A stretch of DNA of 39,263 bases, taken from IMG/VR virus record IMGVR_UViG_3300042876_000714, positions 1-39,263 of that record; one strand, 5' to 3'. Shown in pieces: positions 30,396 to 37,855 of this stretch. Made by a program: the position numbers and the translations under genes. Position 1 is the stretch's first letter. Each line of letters begins with the position of its first letter. The notes below the pieces were generated by a model that saw only the letters and a list, made by a program, of their open reading frames with translations, did no database searches and was not told the origin of the DNA. The stretch is from a virus.

Positions 30396-33300
30396 GCGGC
30401 GACGTCGCACGCACCGGGCTTGCGATCGTCGGCCAGGTGGCCGGCTTTGCGCTCGGCGGGCCTGTAGGCGCTGCCATTGGCGGGTTCATCGGCGCCGCGG
30501 CCGGCAATGCACTGTTCCCGCTCGACCCGGTGCAGGGCCCGCGCCTGGGCGATCTCAAGGTCCAGACCTCCAGCTACGGTGCCACCGTGCCGCAGGTCTA
30601 CGGCACCGCGCGCCTGGCCGGCAATGTGTTCTGGGCCGCCGACATCCGCGAGCGCAAGGTGAGCGACGTGGTGGGCGGCAAGGGCGGGCCGTCGCAGGAG
30701 GTCGAGACCTTCTTCTATGACGTCGACCTGGCGGTGGGGATCTGCGAGGGGCCGATCATCGGCATCCGCCGCATCTTTGCCAACGGCCGCGTGATCTATG
30801 ACGCCAGCGGCAGCACCATCGAGGCCACCTTCGCGTCGCTGGAAAACATCGCCACGCTGGCCATCTACTTCGGCAACGAGACGCAGGTGGCCGATCCCAC
30901 CATCGAGGCCGACAAGGGCGTGGGCAACGTGCCTGGCTATCGCGGGCTGGCCTACGTCGTGTTCAACCAGCTGCTGCTGCAGGACTTTGGCAACGCCATC
31001 CCGTCGTTCGAGTTCGAGGTTGTGGCCAATGGCAACGTGGTGCAGCACCGGCGCTTGACCGCTGCGGCCACGGCGGTGCCAGTGGGCAAGACCGACACGG
31101 TGCCAACCGACCCCACCGTCTACATCAGCAGCGTCGAGGGTGGCGTCATCCGCCGCGTGATCGACAGCAGCACCGTGGACCTGTACCAGCTCGACGGCAC
31201 CCGCATCGGCAACGACTCGCGGCTGGAGATCGACATCGCGCCCAACTTCGCGCCGGTCAGTGCCTTTGGCAATGCCAGCCCGCGTGGACGCTTGTTCGAT
31301 GGCTCCTGGCTGTATTCGTTCTCCGGGCAGTCGTTTGGCGGCGGCGCGGTGCTGCTCATTGAAAAGTTTGGGGTGGTCATCAGCCTGGCGGGGCTGTTCG
31401 GCACGCGCTGGCTCAATTCGGTGGCGCCGTGTGTGGACGGCCGTCACTTCATGGTGTTCACCACCGACGGCGTCAACCTGTCCAGCCTGCGCTATGACCT
31501 CGTGGTGTGGGATGGCGCGGGCGCCAGCATCATTCGCACCGGCCTGAGTGATGACATCGGCCTCGTGAGTGCCAGTGACAGCAACGGCGGTGGCCGGGTG
31601 GCAATCCTTGGCGGCATCGGCTGGGCAGCGTGTCTCGAGTCCGACCTGGTCAATGTCTGGTACGGGCAGGGGTTCAATCCTTATGAGCTGCGCCAGCTGC
31701 GCATCAACAGTGCCACCGGGCGGCTGGATCTGGTCAGCACGCTCAACTACTCCAACGCGTTCGATGTTGGCGGGGTCAACAAGTACATCAGCCTGTGGGC
31801 CGATGACGGCATGTGCGTGGCCACCGGCGGCAGCGTCATCTTCGTGTTCACGCGCGTGCCCGCCATTACCGTCACCGACCCGGCGCTGTCCACCTGGGTC
31901 GACAGCATTTGCGAGCGCGCCACGCTCACCGCTGGCCAGCGCATCACCAGTGGCCTCACCGAGCTTGTGCAGGGCTACGTCATCGGCCAGCCGAGCACCG
32001 CGCGCGCCGCACTCGATCAGCTGGCGAGCGCGTATCTGTTCGATGCGGTCGAGAGTGACGACAAGCTGCGCTTTGTTCCCCGCAGCGCCACACCGGCTCT
32101 GACCATCGGCGCCGATGCCCTGGGCGCCGCCGAGGGCGATGAGGCAGCGCCGCGCCTGGTCACCGAGCGCGCGCAGGAGAGCGAGCTGCCCGCGCGCGTC
32201 ACCGTCAAGTACCTGGCCGTAGGCGCGGACTATCAGGTCGGCGCGCAGTCGGCCCGCCGCGTGACCACTGGCAGCCGCCAGTCGGTCGAGCTGAGCTTGC
32301 CGATCGTGATGACCGACGCCAAGGCCGCCCAGCTGGCCGAGTCGGTGCTGTATCAGTCCTGGGTGGCGCGCAACCGCCGCACGTTTGCCACCACGCGCGC
32401 CTACCCGCAGCTGGAGCCCACCAACGTCATCACGGTCGATGACGGGCGCGAGGCCGCAACCGTGCGCCTGACCCGCCGCAGCGAGCAGGGGCCTGTGGTG
32501 CAGTGGGAAGCGGTGGACGTGGCCGCCTCCGCCTTCACGCCGGTCAACGTGGGCGGCAGCGTCACCGCCAACCAGCCGCTGGTGCTGCGTGGCCCCACGC
32601 GCCTGGCACTGATGGACCTGCCGCCGCTGCGCGATGCCGATGATGACCCCGGCCTGTACGCCGCCGTGGCCGGCTATGACAGCGACTGGCGCGGCGCCAC
32701 CGTGCTGCGCTCATCCGACAGCGGCTTCAACTTTGGCCCGGTGGGCAGCCAGGTCAATGGCGCCGTGATCGGGCTGGCCGCCACGGTGCTGGGCAACTAC
32801 ACCGGCATCAACTGCTTTGACGAGGGCAACACGGTCGACGTGACACTCACCGTGGGCCAGAGCCTGTCAAGCGTCAGCGAGGCGCAGATCTACGAGGGCG
32901 CCAACCTGGCGCTGCTCGGTAGCGAGCTCGTGCAGTTCCGCACCGCCAGCCTGGTCACCGGCACCACATGGCGACTGTCGCGCCTGCTGCGTGGCCGCCG
33001 TGGCACCGAGCGCTTTCAAGGCACGCACGTCAGCGGTGAAACCTTTGTCCTGCTGAGCACCGCCACCACGCTGCGCCTGGCCATGGCGCTCACCGAGATC
33101 GGCCGCCAGCAGCAATACAAGGCGGTGAGTTTTGGCGCCAACGCGGCCACCGCAGCGGTGCGCAGCTTCACGCCGACCGGCCAGGCGCTGCTGCCGTACT
33201 CGGTGGTGCACGTGACCGCCACGCGCGCCGCCAACAATGACGTGCTGCTGCGCTGGGTGCGGCGCGGCCGCATCGCCAACGAGTGGCGCGACGGCGCCGA

Positions 33301-34204
33301 CGTGCCACTGGGCGAGGCCAGCGAGGCCTATGAGGTCGAGATCTGGAATGGCCCCAACACGGCCGTGCTGCGCACCCTGACCGGCATCACCGCCCAGGAG
33401 GTGACCTACACCGCGGCGCAGATGCTGGCCGACTTTGGCAGCGTGCAGGCCAACCTCAACCTGCGCATCTACCAGCTCAGCGCCACCATGGGGCGCGGCA
33501 TTCCGTTCATCGGCACGCTCAGCACGCTGCGCACCGATGACGTCATCAGCGCGCTGCTGATGCAGTTCAACAGCTCGCTGGCCGACACCGGGCAGAACGC
33601 GCTCAGCGCCGTCATGCGCGCTGGCAGTGCCAATTACGACACCACCAACAAGGTGCTCGGCGCGGCCTCGTTCAACTTCACCGGCAGCGAGATGGTGAGC
33701 GTGGCCAACGCCACGCAGCTCGACTTCGGCGCCGGTGACTTCACGATCGACTTTTTTGGCACCCGCAACCTGGTGGCCAGCGGCACGCAAAACATCGTGG
33801 GCAAGTGGAACGGCGGCAACGCGGCCGAGCAGTGCTTCAAGGTCAGCGGCAACGGATTCAACCCGGGCGGCGTGACCTTCACCTACCGCGACAGCGGTGG
33901 CACGCAGAAGACGATTGCCACCGGCAACGTGCTGACCGCCGCCAGCACCACGTTCTCTCACATCGCAATCGAGCGCTTTGGCAACACCATCCGCATTTAT
34001 GTCGATGGGATCGCGCGGGCCAGTGGCACCGAAACCGGCGCGCTGCGCGACGCAAGTAGCTACCCGCTGTTCATCGGTGCCGAGGCCTTTGGCGGCAGCA
34101 ACCAGAACTTTGCCACCCTGCGCATGGACCAGCTGCGCATCGCCCGCGCGGCGGTGTACCGCGGCAACAACTTCACGCCCCCAGCAGCGGAGTACAGCTT
34201 CTAA
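30392..34204 (+). CDS. Central tail tip/host-specificity protein (J-like) with C-terminal LamG domain
   Basis: A 1270-residue protein. The N-terminus is a glycine-zipper-like hydrophobic region (VAGFALGGPVGAAIGGFIGA), then VQTSSYGATVPQVYGTARLA, the usual start of GTA/J-type tip proteins. The middle contains a phage tail baseplate-like region (RAALDQLASAYLFDAVESDD, then RFVPRSATPAL). From about residue 1045 on lies a concanavalin/LamG-like beta-sandwich (FNFTGSEMVSVANATQLDFG, then FTIDFFGTRN and IRIYVDGIARASG). The LamG part probably binds a host surface sugar. It is the largest gene, as expected for the receptor-binding tip. Confidence 0.88.
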   Translation: MSGDVARTGLAIVGQVAGFALGGPVGAAIGGFIGAAAGNALFPLDPVQGPRLGDLKVQTSSYGATVPQVYGTARLAGNVFWAADIRERKVSDVVGGKGGPSQEVETFFYDVDLAVGICEGPIIGIRRIFANGRVIYDASGSTIEATFASLENIATLAIYFGNETQVADPTIEADKGVGNVPGYRGLAYVVFNQLLLQDFGNAIPSFEFEVVANGNVVQHRRLTAAATAVPVGKTDTVPTDPTVYISSVEGGVIRRVIDSSTVDLYQLDGTRIGNDSRLEIDIAPNFAPVSAFGNASPRGRLFDGSWLYSFSGQSFGGGAVLLIEKFGVVISLAGLFGTRWLNSVAPCVDGRHFMVFTTDGVNLSSLRYDLVVWDGAGASIIRTGLSDDIGLVSASDSNGGGRVAILGGIGWAACLESDLVNVWYGQGFNPYELRQLRINSATGRLDLVSTLNYSNAFDVGGVNKYISLWADDGMCVATGGSVIFVFTRVPAITVTDPALSTWVDSICERATLTAGQRITSGLTELVQGYVIGQPSTARAALDQLASAYLFDAVESDDKLRFVPRSATPALTIGADALGAAEGDEAAPRLVTERAQESELPARVTVKYLAVGADYQVGAQSARRVTTGSRQSVELSLPIVMTDAKAAQLAESVLYQSWVARNRRTFATTRAYPQLEPTNVITVDDGREAATVRLTRRSEQGPVVQWEAVDVAASAFTPVNVGGSVTANQPLVLRGPTRLALMDLPPLRDADDDPGLYAAVAGYDSDWRGATVLRSSDSGFNFGPVGSQVNGAVIGLAATVLGNYTGINCFDEGNTVDVTLTVGQSLSSVSEAQIYEGANLALLGSELVQFRTASLVTGTTWRLSRLLRGRRGTERFQGTHVSGETFVLLSTATTLRLAMALTEIGRQQQYKAVSFGANAATAAVRSFTPTGQALLPYSVVHVTATRAANNDVLLRWVRRGRIANEWRDGADVPLGEASEAYEVEIWNGPNTAVLRTLTGITAQEVTYTAAQMLADFGSVQANLNLRIYQLSATMGRGIPFIGTLSTLRTDDVISALLMQFNSSLADTGQNALSAVMRAGSANYDTTNKVLGAASFNFTGSEMVSVANATQLDFGAGDFTIDFFGTRNLVASGTQNIVGKWNGGNAAEQCFKVSGNGFNPGGVTFTYRDSGGTQKTIATGNVLTAASTTFSHIAIERFGNTIRIYVDGIARASGTETGALRDASSYPLFIGAEAFGGSNQNFATLRMDQLRIARAAVYRGNNFTPPAAEYSF

Positions 34205-34869
34205 TGGCCAATTCATCCAGCAACCTGCCGCAGATCCTCTCAGGCCAGTTCAGCAAGGAGGTGCCGGCCAATGGCGTGCTCGACGCCGCCAGCCCGGCCA
34301 CGCTCTTCGGCCGCAACTACCAGACCACCACCGGCTTGACCTGGGGCTACCTGGGCGGGCCCATGCTGGTCGATGGCGTGTTCAGCTTCATCGCCAACGG
34401 CACGCTGGCGCTGACCAACGCCGCCACCAACTACGTCGAGGCCACGCGCGCCGGCGTGGTGAGCATCAACACCACAGGCTTCACCGCGGGCCGCATCCCG
34501 CTGTATGAGGTGGTGACCAGCGGCGGGCTGGTCACCAGCTACACCGACCGGCGCAGCTGGGTGCAGCCGGCCTACACCGCCGGCCTGCTGGCGCGCGTGA
34601 TGGCGAGCGACGCCAACATCACGCTGAACGCGGCCGAGGCGCGCAACCAGATCCTGCGCATTACGTCCAGCGTCAGCCTCACCACCACGCGAGACGTGGT
34701 GGTGCCGCTGGCGCCGCAGATCTGGATCGTGAGCAATGAAACCACCGGCGCGCAAAGCTTGCGCTTCATCGGCGCCAGCGGCACCGGCATCACGGTGGCC
34801 AACGCCCGCCGCGCGATCCTGTTCTCAGACGGCACCAACATCGTCCGCGCCACGGCCGATCAGGCGTAA
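34204..34869 (+). CDS. Tail fibre-like protein
   Basis: A 221-residue, Thr/Ala/Gly-rich beta protein (SSNLPQILSGQFSKEVPANG, then GVFSFIANGTLALTNAATNY, then VTSYTDRRSW). It overlaps the J-like stop by one base and precedes a strong terminator, closing the tail operon. Composition and place suggest a short tail fibre or receptor-binding accessory; no defined family recognised. Confidence 0.7.
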   Translation: MANSSSNLPQILSGQFSKEVPANGVLDAASPATLFGRNYQTTTGLTWGYLGGPMLVDGVFSFIANGTLALTNAATNYVEATRAGVVSINTTGFTAGRIPLYEVVTSGGLVTSYTDRRSWVQPAYTAGLLARVMASDANITLNAAEARNQILRITSSVSLTTTRDVVVPLAPQIWIVSNETTGAQSLRFIGASGTGITVANARRAILFSDGTNIVRATADQA

Positions 34870-34914
34870 CCAGTTGTCTCCTCGGCGGCTCCAGAAGACG
34901 GCCGCCGTTCACAC

Positions 34915-34959
34915 ACGGGCCCGCAGTGACCCTCCCCCCACTGCGGGCCCGTTCTTTTT
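34915..34959 (+). terminator. Strong rho-independent terminator between tail and lysis genes
   Basis: A perfect 14-bp stem, ACGGGCCCGCAGTG (34915-34928) and CACTGCGGGCCCGT (34939-34952), with a 10-base C-rich loop, followed by TCTTTTT. The lysis genes start 16 bases further on, so this hairpin probably delays or lowers lysis gene expression. Confidence 0.9.
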
Positions 34960-34974
34960 CTGGAGCAGATTCCC

Positions 34975-35382
34975 ATGTCCCAACTGCAGGCTGGTGCCTC
35001 TGTGCTCGCCGCAGCGGTGGCCGCGACGGGCGCGCTTGGCGTGCTCGAGCACTGGAGTGGCCACCTCTTTGGCCTGCCGCTGCAGGCCGTGACCGCGGCC
35101 ATGGTCGGCGCGCTGATCCCCACGCTGCTGCTCGACCCGGAGCCATGGCGGGTGGCGGTGCGGCGCTGGCTGGGCAGCGTGGCGCTGGCCCTGGTGGCCA
35201 CCGGCCTGGTGCTGCAGGCCGCTGCGCTGGACAAGCCTTTTGCAGTCGGTGTGGCGGGCCTGGTGGCCGCCTTCGCGCGCGAGCTCTTTGCGGGCGTGCG
35301 GGGCGAGCTCGGTCCGTTCTTGAGCGCAGTACGGCAGCGCCTCGTTGGCAACAGCGGCGCGCCGAAAACCCCTGGGAGCTAA
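34975..35382 (+). CDS. Putative holin with about three membrane segments
   Basis: A 135-residue protein with hydrophobic spans at about residues 7-25 (SVLAAAVAATGALGVL), 35-55 (LQAVTAAMVGALIPTLLL) and 65-100 (WLGSVALALVATGLVLQAAA). It ends in a charged tail. ATG 34975 has TGGAGCAG upstream. It is first in the lysis cassette, before a second small membrane protein and the endolysin. Holins have no shared sequence, so the call rests on topology and place. Confidence 0.75.
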   Translation: MSQLQAGASVLAAAVAATGALGVLEHWSGHLFGLPLQAVTAAMVGALIPTLLLDPEPWRVAVRRWLGSVALALVATGLVLQAAALDKPFAVGVAGLVAAFARELFAGVRGELGPFLSAVRQRLVGNSGAPKTPGS

Positions 35383-35385
35383 CGC

Positions 35386-35688
35386 ATGATCTGGACCGTG
35401 CTGGCCGTGATCTCGGCCGTCGTCATCTTTGCCTGGTGCTTCTGGCGCATCAACCAGACCCCGGCGCACGGCGAGTGGCCACTCAAGATCATCCTGGTGG
35501 CGCTGGCCTTTGGCGCGGCCTTCACCGCGGCCGAGACCGCCGTCAACGGCAACTGGGACTGGGCCGAGGCCGTGCTCCTGGCCGCGCTGGCCAGCTACTG
35601 TATCTGGGGCTGGTGGCGTGATCGGCGCCTGAACCACGCGCGCCTGGGCAACCCCGGCACGCTGCAGCCGCGCCAGGTGCGCACGTGA
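35386..35688 (+). CDS. Second small membrane protein, holin or antiholin candidate
   Basis: A 100-residue protein with three hydrophobic spans (MIWTVLAVISAVVIFAWCFW, WPLKIILVALAFGAAFTAAE, AEAVLLAALASYCIWGWW) and a basic end. It overlaps the endolysin start by four bases (GTGA). Two membrane proteins before an endolysin commonly act as holin and antiholin; which is which cannot be told here. Confidence 0.72.
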   Translation: MIWTVLAVISAVVIFAWCFWRINQTPAHGEWPLKIILVALAFGAAFTAAETAVNGNWDWAEAVLLAALASYCIWGWWRDRRLNHARLGNPGTLQPRQVRT

Positions 35689-36158
35689 CTGGCTCTGCAG
35701 ATCTGCTGCCACGCGAGCGGCTCAGCGAGTTCTTCACCTGGGACGAGGCGCTGCACTCCGAGACCGCCGTGCGGCTCGGCATCGACAACACGCCACCGCC
35801 CACCGTGCGCGACAACATCCGCCACACCGCCGAGCGCATGGACCGCGTGCGCCGCCTGATCGGCCGGCCGGTGTGGGTGACCAGCTGGTACCGCAGCCCG
35901 GCGCTCAACCGCGCCATCGGCAGCAAGGACACCAGCGCCCACGTGCAGGGCTTTGCGGTGGACTTCGTGAGCCCCGGCTACGGCCCGGTGGCTCAGCTGT
36001 TTGACCTGCTGGCGCCGCTGGCCGTGGACCTGGGTGCCGACCAGGTGATCCGCGAGTTTGCCGACAGCCCCCGCGGCGGCTGGGTGCACATCAGCTTCGA
36101 CCCGCGCGCGCGCGGGCAGAAGCTCGTGATCGACAGCAGTGGCACGAGGTTCGTATGA
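35685..36158 (+). CDS. Endolysin, M15-type peptidase
   Basis: A 157-residue protein from GTG 35685. RPVWVTSWYRSPALNRAIGS, then SAHVQGFAVDF (zinc ligands His and Asp) and GWVHISFDP (third ligand His) match peptidase M15 (M15A/PF08291), the D,D-carboxypeptidase-like endolysins that cut peptidoglycan cross-links. No signal peptide is seen, so export through the holin is expected. It overlaps a 35-residue gene at its stop. Confidence 0.92.
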   Translation: MTGSADLLPRERLSEFFTWDEALHSETAVRLGIDNTPPPTVRDNIRHTAERMDRVRRLIGRPVWVTSWYRSPALNRAIGSKDTSAHVQGFAVDFVSPGYGPVAQLFDLLAPLAVDLGADQVIREFADSPRGGWVHISFDPRARGQKLVIDSSGTRFV

Positions 36159-36262
36159 GCAAGCGCAAGTACCGCTACCGCAGCGCCGTCACCGGCCGCT
36201 ACGTCACGGCCGCCTACGCCAAGCGCTACCCGCACACCACTTGGCGCGAGCGTGTGCGATGA
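36155..36262 (+). CDS. Conserved 35-residue phage microprotein
   Basis: A tiny gene, ATG 36155 to TGA 36262, overlapping the endolysin stop by four bases and the spanin start by four bases. It encodes MSKRKYRYRSAVTGRYVTAA, then YAKRYPHTTWRERVR. The SAVTGRYVTAAYAKRYP pattern is one I recognise from many phage and prophage small proteins that are often missed by gene callers. Very basic; role unknown. Confidence 0.85.
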   Translation: MSKRKYRYRSAVTGRYVTAAYAKRYPHTTWRERVR

Positions 36263-36636
36263 CGCTTGGCATCCAGCTCGCCGCCGCCGCGATCGCGCTG
36301 GCCACCGCTTTCGGTGCCGGCTGGCAGATCAACGGCTGGCGCCTCGAGGCCGGGGAGAAGGATCGCGTCGAGAAGGCCATCCAGGCGCGCGAGGCGGGCC
36401 TGGAGCGCGTTGCCGGCGTGTCGGCTGCCTACCAGCAGCTCGCGGCCGAGCTGCGCCGCCTGGACGCTGTAAATCGCGTGGAGACCATCCGTGAGACCAA
36501 TCGCGTGGAGTATCGCTGTCAGCTGCCTGCTGATGGCCAGCGGCTGCTCGACGCTGCCGTCAACGCCGCCAACAGTGCGGCCGCAGGAGGACCTCCTGGC
36601 TCCGTGCGCGCCGATCGCCACCCGCCCGGTGGCTGA
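36259..36636 (+). CDS. Rz-like inner-membrane spanin
   Basis: A 125-residue protein from ATG 36259. An N-terminal membrane anchor (GIQLAAAAIALATAFGAGW) is followed by a periplasmic helical region rich in charged residues (EKDRVEKAIQAREAGLERVA, then LAAELRRLDAVNRVETIRET). This is the i-spanin layout. The outer-membrane partner gene starts inside it in another frame at 36491, the classic Rz/Rz1 arrangement. The two span the periplasm and fuse membranes at lysis. Confidence 0.85.
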   Translation: MTLGIQLAAAAIALATAFGAGWQINGWRLEAGEKDRVEKAIQAREAGLERVAGVSAAYQQLAAELRRLDAVNRVETIRETNRVEYRCQLPADGQRLLDAAVNAANSAAAGGPPGSVRADRHPPGG

Positions 36637-36736
36637 CCTGGGCGAGCTGCTGGTCTTCACGCGCGACCTGGCCACTCAGTACGGCGAGTGCGCCGCCCGC
36701 CACCGCAAGCTCGCCGAGGCCGTGCGCGGCCGCTGA
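36491..36736 (+). CDS. Rz1-like outer-membrane spanin lipoprotein
   Basis: An 81-residue protein starting at GTG 36491, embedded in the Rz gene in another frame and extending past it. The signal peptide and lipobox are clear (WSIAVSCLLMASGC, lipid on the cysteine), followed by Pro/Thr-rich sequence (STLPSTPPTVRPQED) typical of o-spanins. The C-terminal half (ELLVFTRDLATQYGECAARH) is longer than in lambda Rz1 and helical. It proves adaptation to a host with an outer membrane. Confidence 0.88.
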   Translation: MRPIAWSIAVSCLLMASGCSTLPSTPPTVRPQEDLLAPCAPIATRPVADLGELLVFTRDLATQYGECAARHRKLAEAVRGR

Positions 36737-36740
36737 TGCC

Positions 36741-37010
36741 GTGACCCTCCTGCGCAAGCGCCTCGAGCCCGCCGCGGCCGCGCTGCAGGCCGCCGTGCCC
36801 GACATGGTGGTCGGCGACTTCATGCAGCACGCTGCGGGGCTGATCGTGGAGCAGGGCGGTCAGTTGGCCAGCAACAGCGACGGCGCCACGATCTACCCTG
36901 GCCGCACCGATCTGTACCTCACCACCAGGGCCTGGGACCCGGCCCTGCGCCGCTACGTCACCGTGCGCGTGCGCCTGCGGGTCACTGTCGAGGCCAAGCC
37001 GTTCGAGTAG
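36741..37010 (+). CDS. Small protein of unknown function after the lysis genes
   Basis: An 89-residue protein from GTG 36741, four bases after the Rz1 stop. It has a helical N-terminal half (LLRKRLEPAAAALQAAVPDM, then GLIVEQGGQLASN) and a beta-rich C-terminal half (TIYPGRTDLYLTTRAWDP, then VTVRVRLRVTVEAK). Reasonable composition and tight spacing support it. No family recognised. It is the last plus-strand gene. Confidence 0.62.
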   Translation: MTLLRKRLEPAAAALQAAVPDMVVGDFMQHAAGLIVEQGGQLASNSDGATIYPGRTDLYLTTRAWDPALRRYVTVRVRLRVTVEAKPFE

Positions 37011-37250
37011 CTACAGCTGGCGCAGCTTAGCGACAGCCTCGGCCATGAAGTCGCCATGGGAAGTAAGTGCATCGGCGCCCATGTGACCTCGCAGTCGCTG
37101 TGCGCGACGTGCCCCTAGCAACGGGATCAGCACGCACTCCTCGACCATTTCGGCCCACTTCTCATCGCAGTTTTCCACCGGACCACGCAGCGGCGGAAGC
37201 AGCTCCGCAACGCGCTCAAGTAGTTGGTCGACTTCGTCGAATTCATCCAT
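37011..37250 (-). CDS. Small acidic protein of unknown function
   Basis: A 79-residue acidic protein (MDEFDEVDQLLERVAELLPP, then CDEKWAEMVEECVLIPLL, ending AEAVAKLRQL). ATG 37250 has GAGGAGACTGAG upstream. It converges with the plus-strand gene ending at 37010, with both stops adjacent. It may be a lysogenic or anti-host gene by position; no family recognised. Confidence 0.62.
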   Translation of the reverse strand: MDEFDEVDQLLERVAELLPPLRGPVENCDEKWAEMVEECVLIPLLGARRAQRLRGHMGADALTSHGDFMAEAVAKLRQL

Positions 37251-37268
37251 CTCAGTCTCCTCGGATAA

Positions 37269-37592
37269 CTAGTCTGCCAGCGGTGGCGGCTGCTTGCGTC
37301 TGCAGGCGGCCGCATCGGACCGCGTCTTGATCCGGTGCTCCTCAAACCGCAGCCACTGCAGGTTGCTCACCGCGTCCCGGCCACCGGCGCACAGCGCCAG
37401 TACGTGGTCCACCTCCCACCCCGGGCACGGCCCGCGCGTCTTGCCCGTCGCCGGGCAAGGCTGCAGCCGCTTGAATTCCGCCACCACAACGCGCGATCGT
37501 GCGTGCGCTGGTGCTACCCCACACAGTAGGGCGGCCAACGCAATGGCGAGGCTGTACGCGAGCCGCAGCGGCATCCCTCGCAACCCCAACAT
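37269..37592 (-). CDS. Secreted HNH-nuclease-like protein
   Basis: A 107-residue protein with an N-terminal signal peptide (LAYSLAIALAALLCGVAPAH, cleavage likely after AHA near residue 31). A compact HNH-like core follows: FKRLQPCPATGKTRGPCPGW, EVDHVLALCAGGRDAVSNLQ with His63, and KTRSDAAACRR. I recognise this type as the small exported HNH-endonuclease-like proteins of proteobacteria. Its place between the lysis region and attP is typical of a lysogenic-conversion gene. Periplasmic DNA cutting, possibly against incoming phage DNA, is a hypothesis. Confidence 0.78.
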   Translation of the reverse strand: MLGLRGMPLRLAYSLAIALAALLCGVAPAHARSRVVVAEFKRLQPCPATGKTRGPCPGWEVDHVLALCAGGRDAVSNLQWLRFEEHRIKTRSDAAACRRKQPPPLAD

Positions 37593-37605
37593 CTAGACCT
37601 CCATT

Positions 37606-37830
37606 GGTTCCAAACTAGCAGCGCTTGCCTGCGGTCCGACGCCTTCCTGCGGCGTCTTTTGGAACAACGCGCGAGCCATCGCCTTGATCGACAAGGCTTA
37701 TTGCAGTTGTTCGTAATCAGTAGGTCGGTGGTTCGAGTCCACTCAGCAGCACCAAAAATCAAGCACTTGGCGCGCTGCGTTTTCTCGGTTCCAAACGGTT
37801 CCTAACTCTGTCAGTGGCGCGTTTGGAACC
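37606..37830. other. attP: tRNA-like core with integrase arm-type sites
   Basis: The core at about 37710-37754 matches the 3' half of a tRNA: an anticodon loop TTCGTAA (anticodon CGT, threonine), ATCAG stem, T-loop GTTCGAGTC, and acceptor end CAGCAGC-A-CCA. The 5' half is absent, so it is not a functional tRNA. Arm-type repeats flank it: GGTTCCAAAC at 37606-37615 and 37787-37796, GGTTCCTAAC at 37797-37806, the inverse GTTTGGAACC at 37821-37830, and a partial inverse near 37657-37666. The integrase operon end lies 26 bases away. Integration into a tRNA-Thr 3' end would restore the gene. Confidence 0.82.
37638..37660 (+). terminator. Weak rho-independent terminator in the attP region
   Basis: GACGCC (37638-37643), 7-base loop, GGCGTC (37651-37656), then TTTT. 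It would end rightward transcription before the attP core. The short T-run makes it modest. Confidence 0.5.
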
Positions 37831-37855
37831 AGGGCCTAACGGCTGCGAGGCTCGA

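Noticed and set aside
37710-37754. tRNA gene
   Set aside because: Only the 3' half matches a tRNA; the 5' arms are missing, so it is an attachment core, not a functional tRNA.
37514-37762. Minus-strand open frame containing WTRTTDLLITN
   Set aside because: It is the antisense reading of a tRNA 3' end, a well-known source of false protein annotations; the region is attP.
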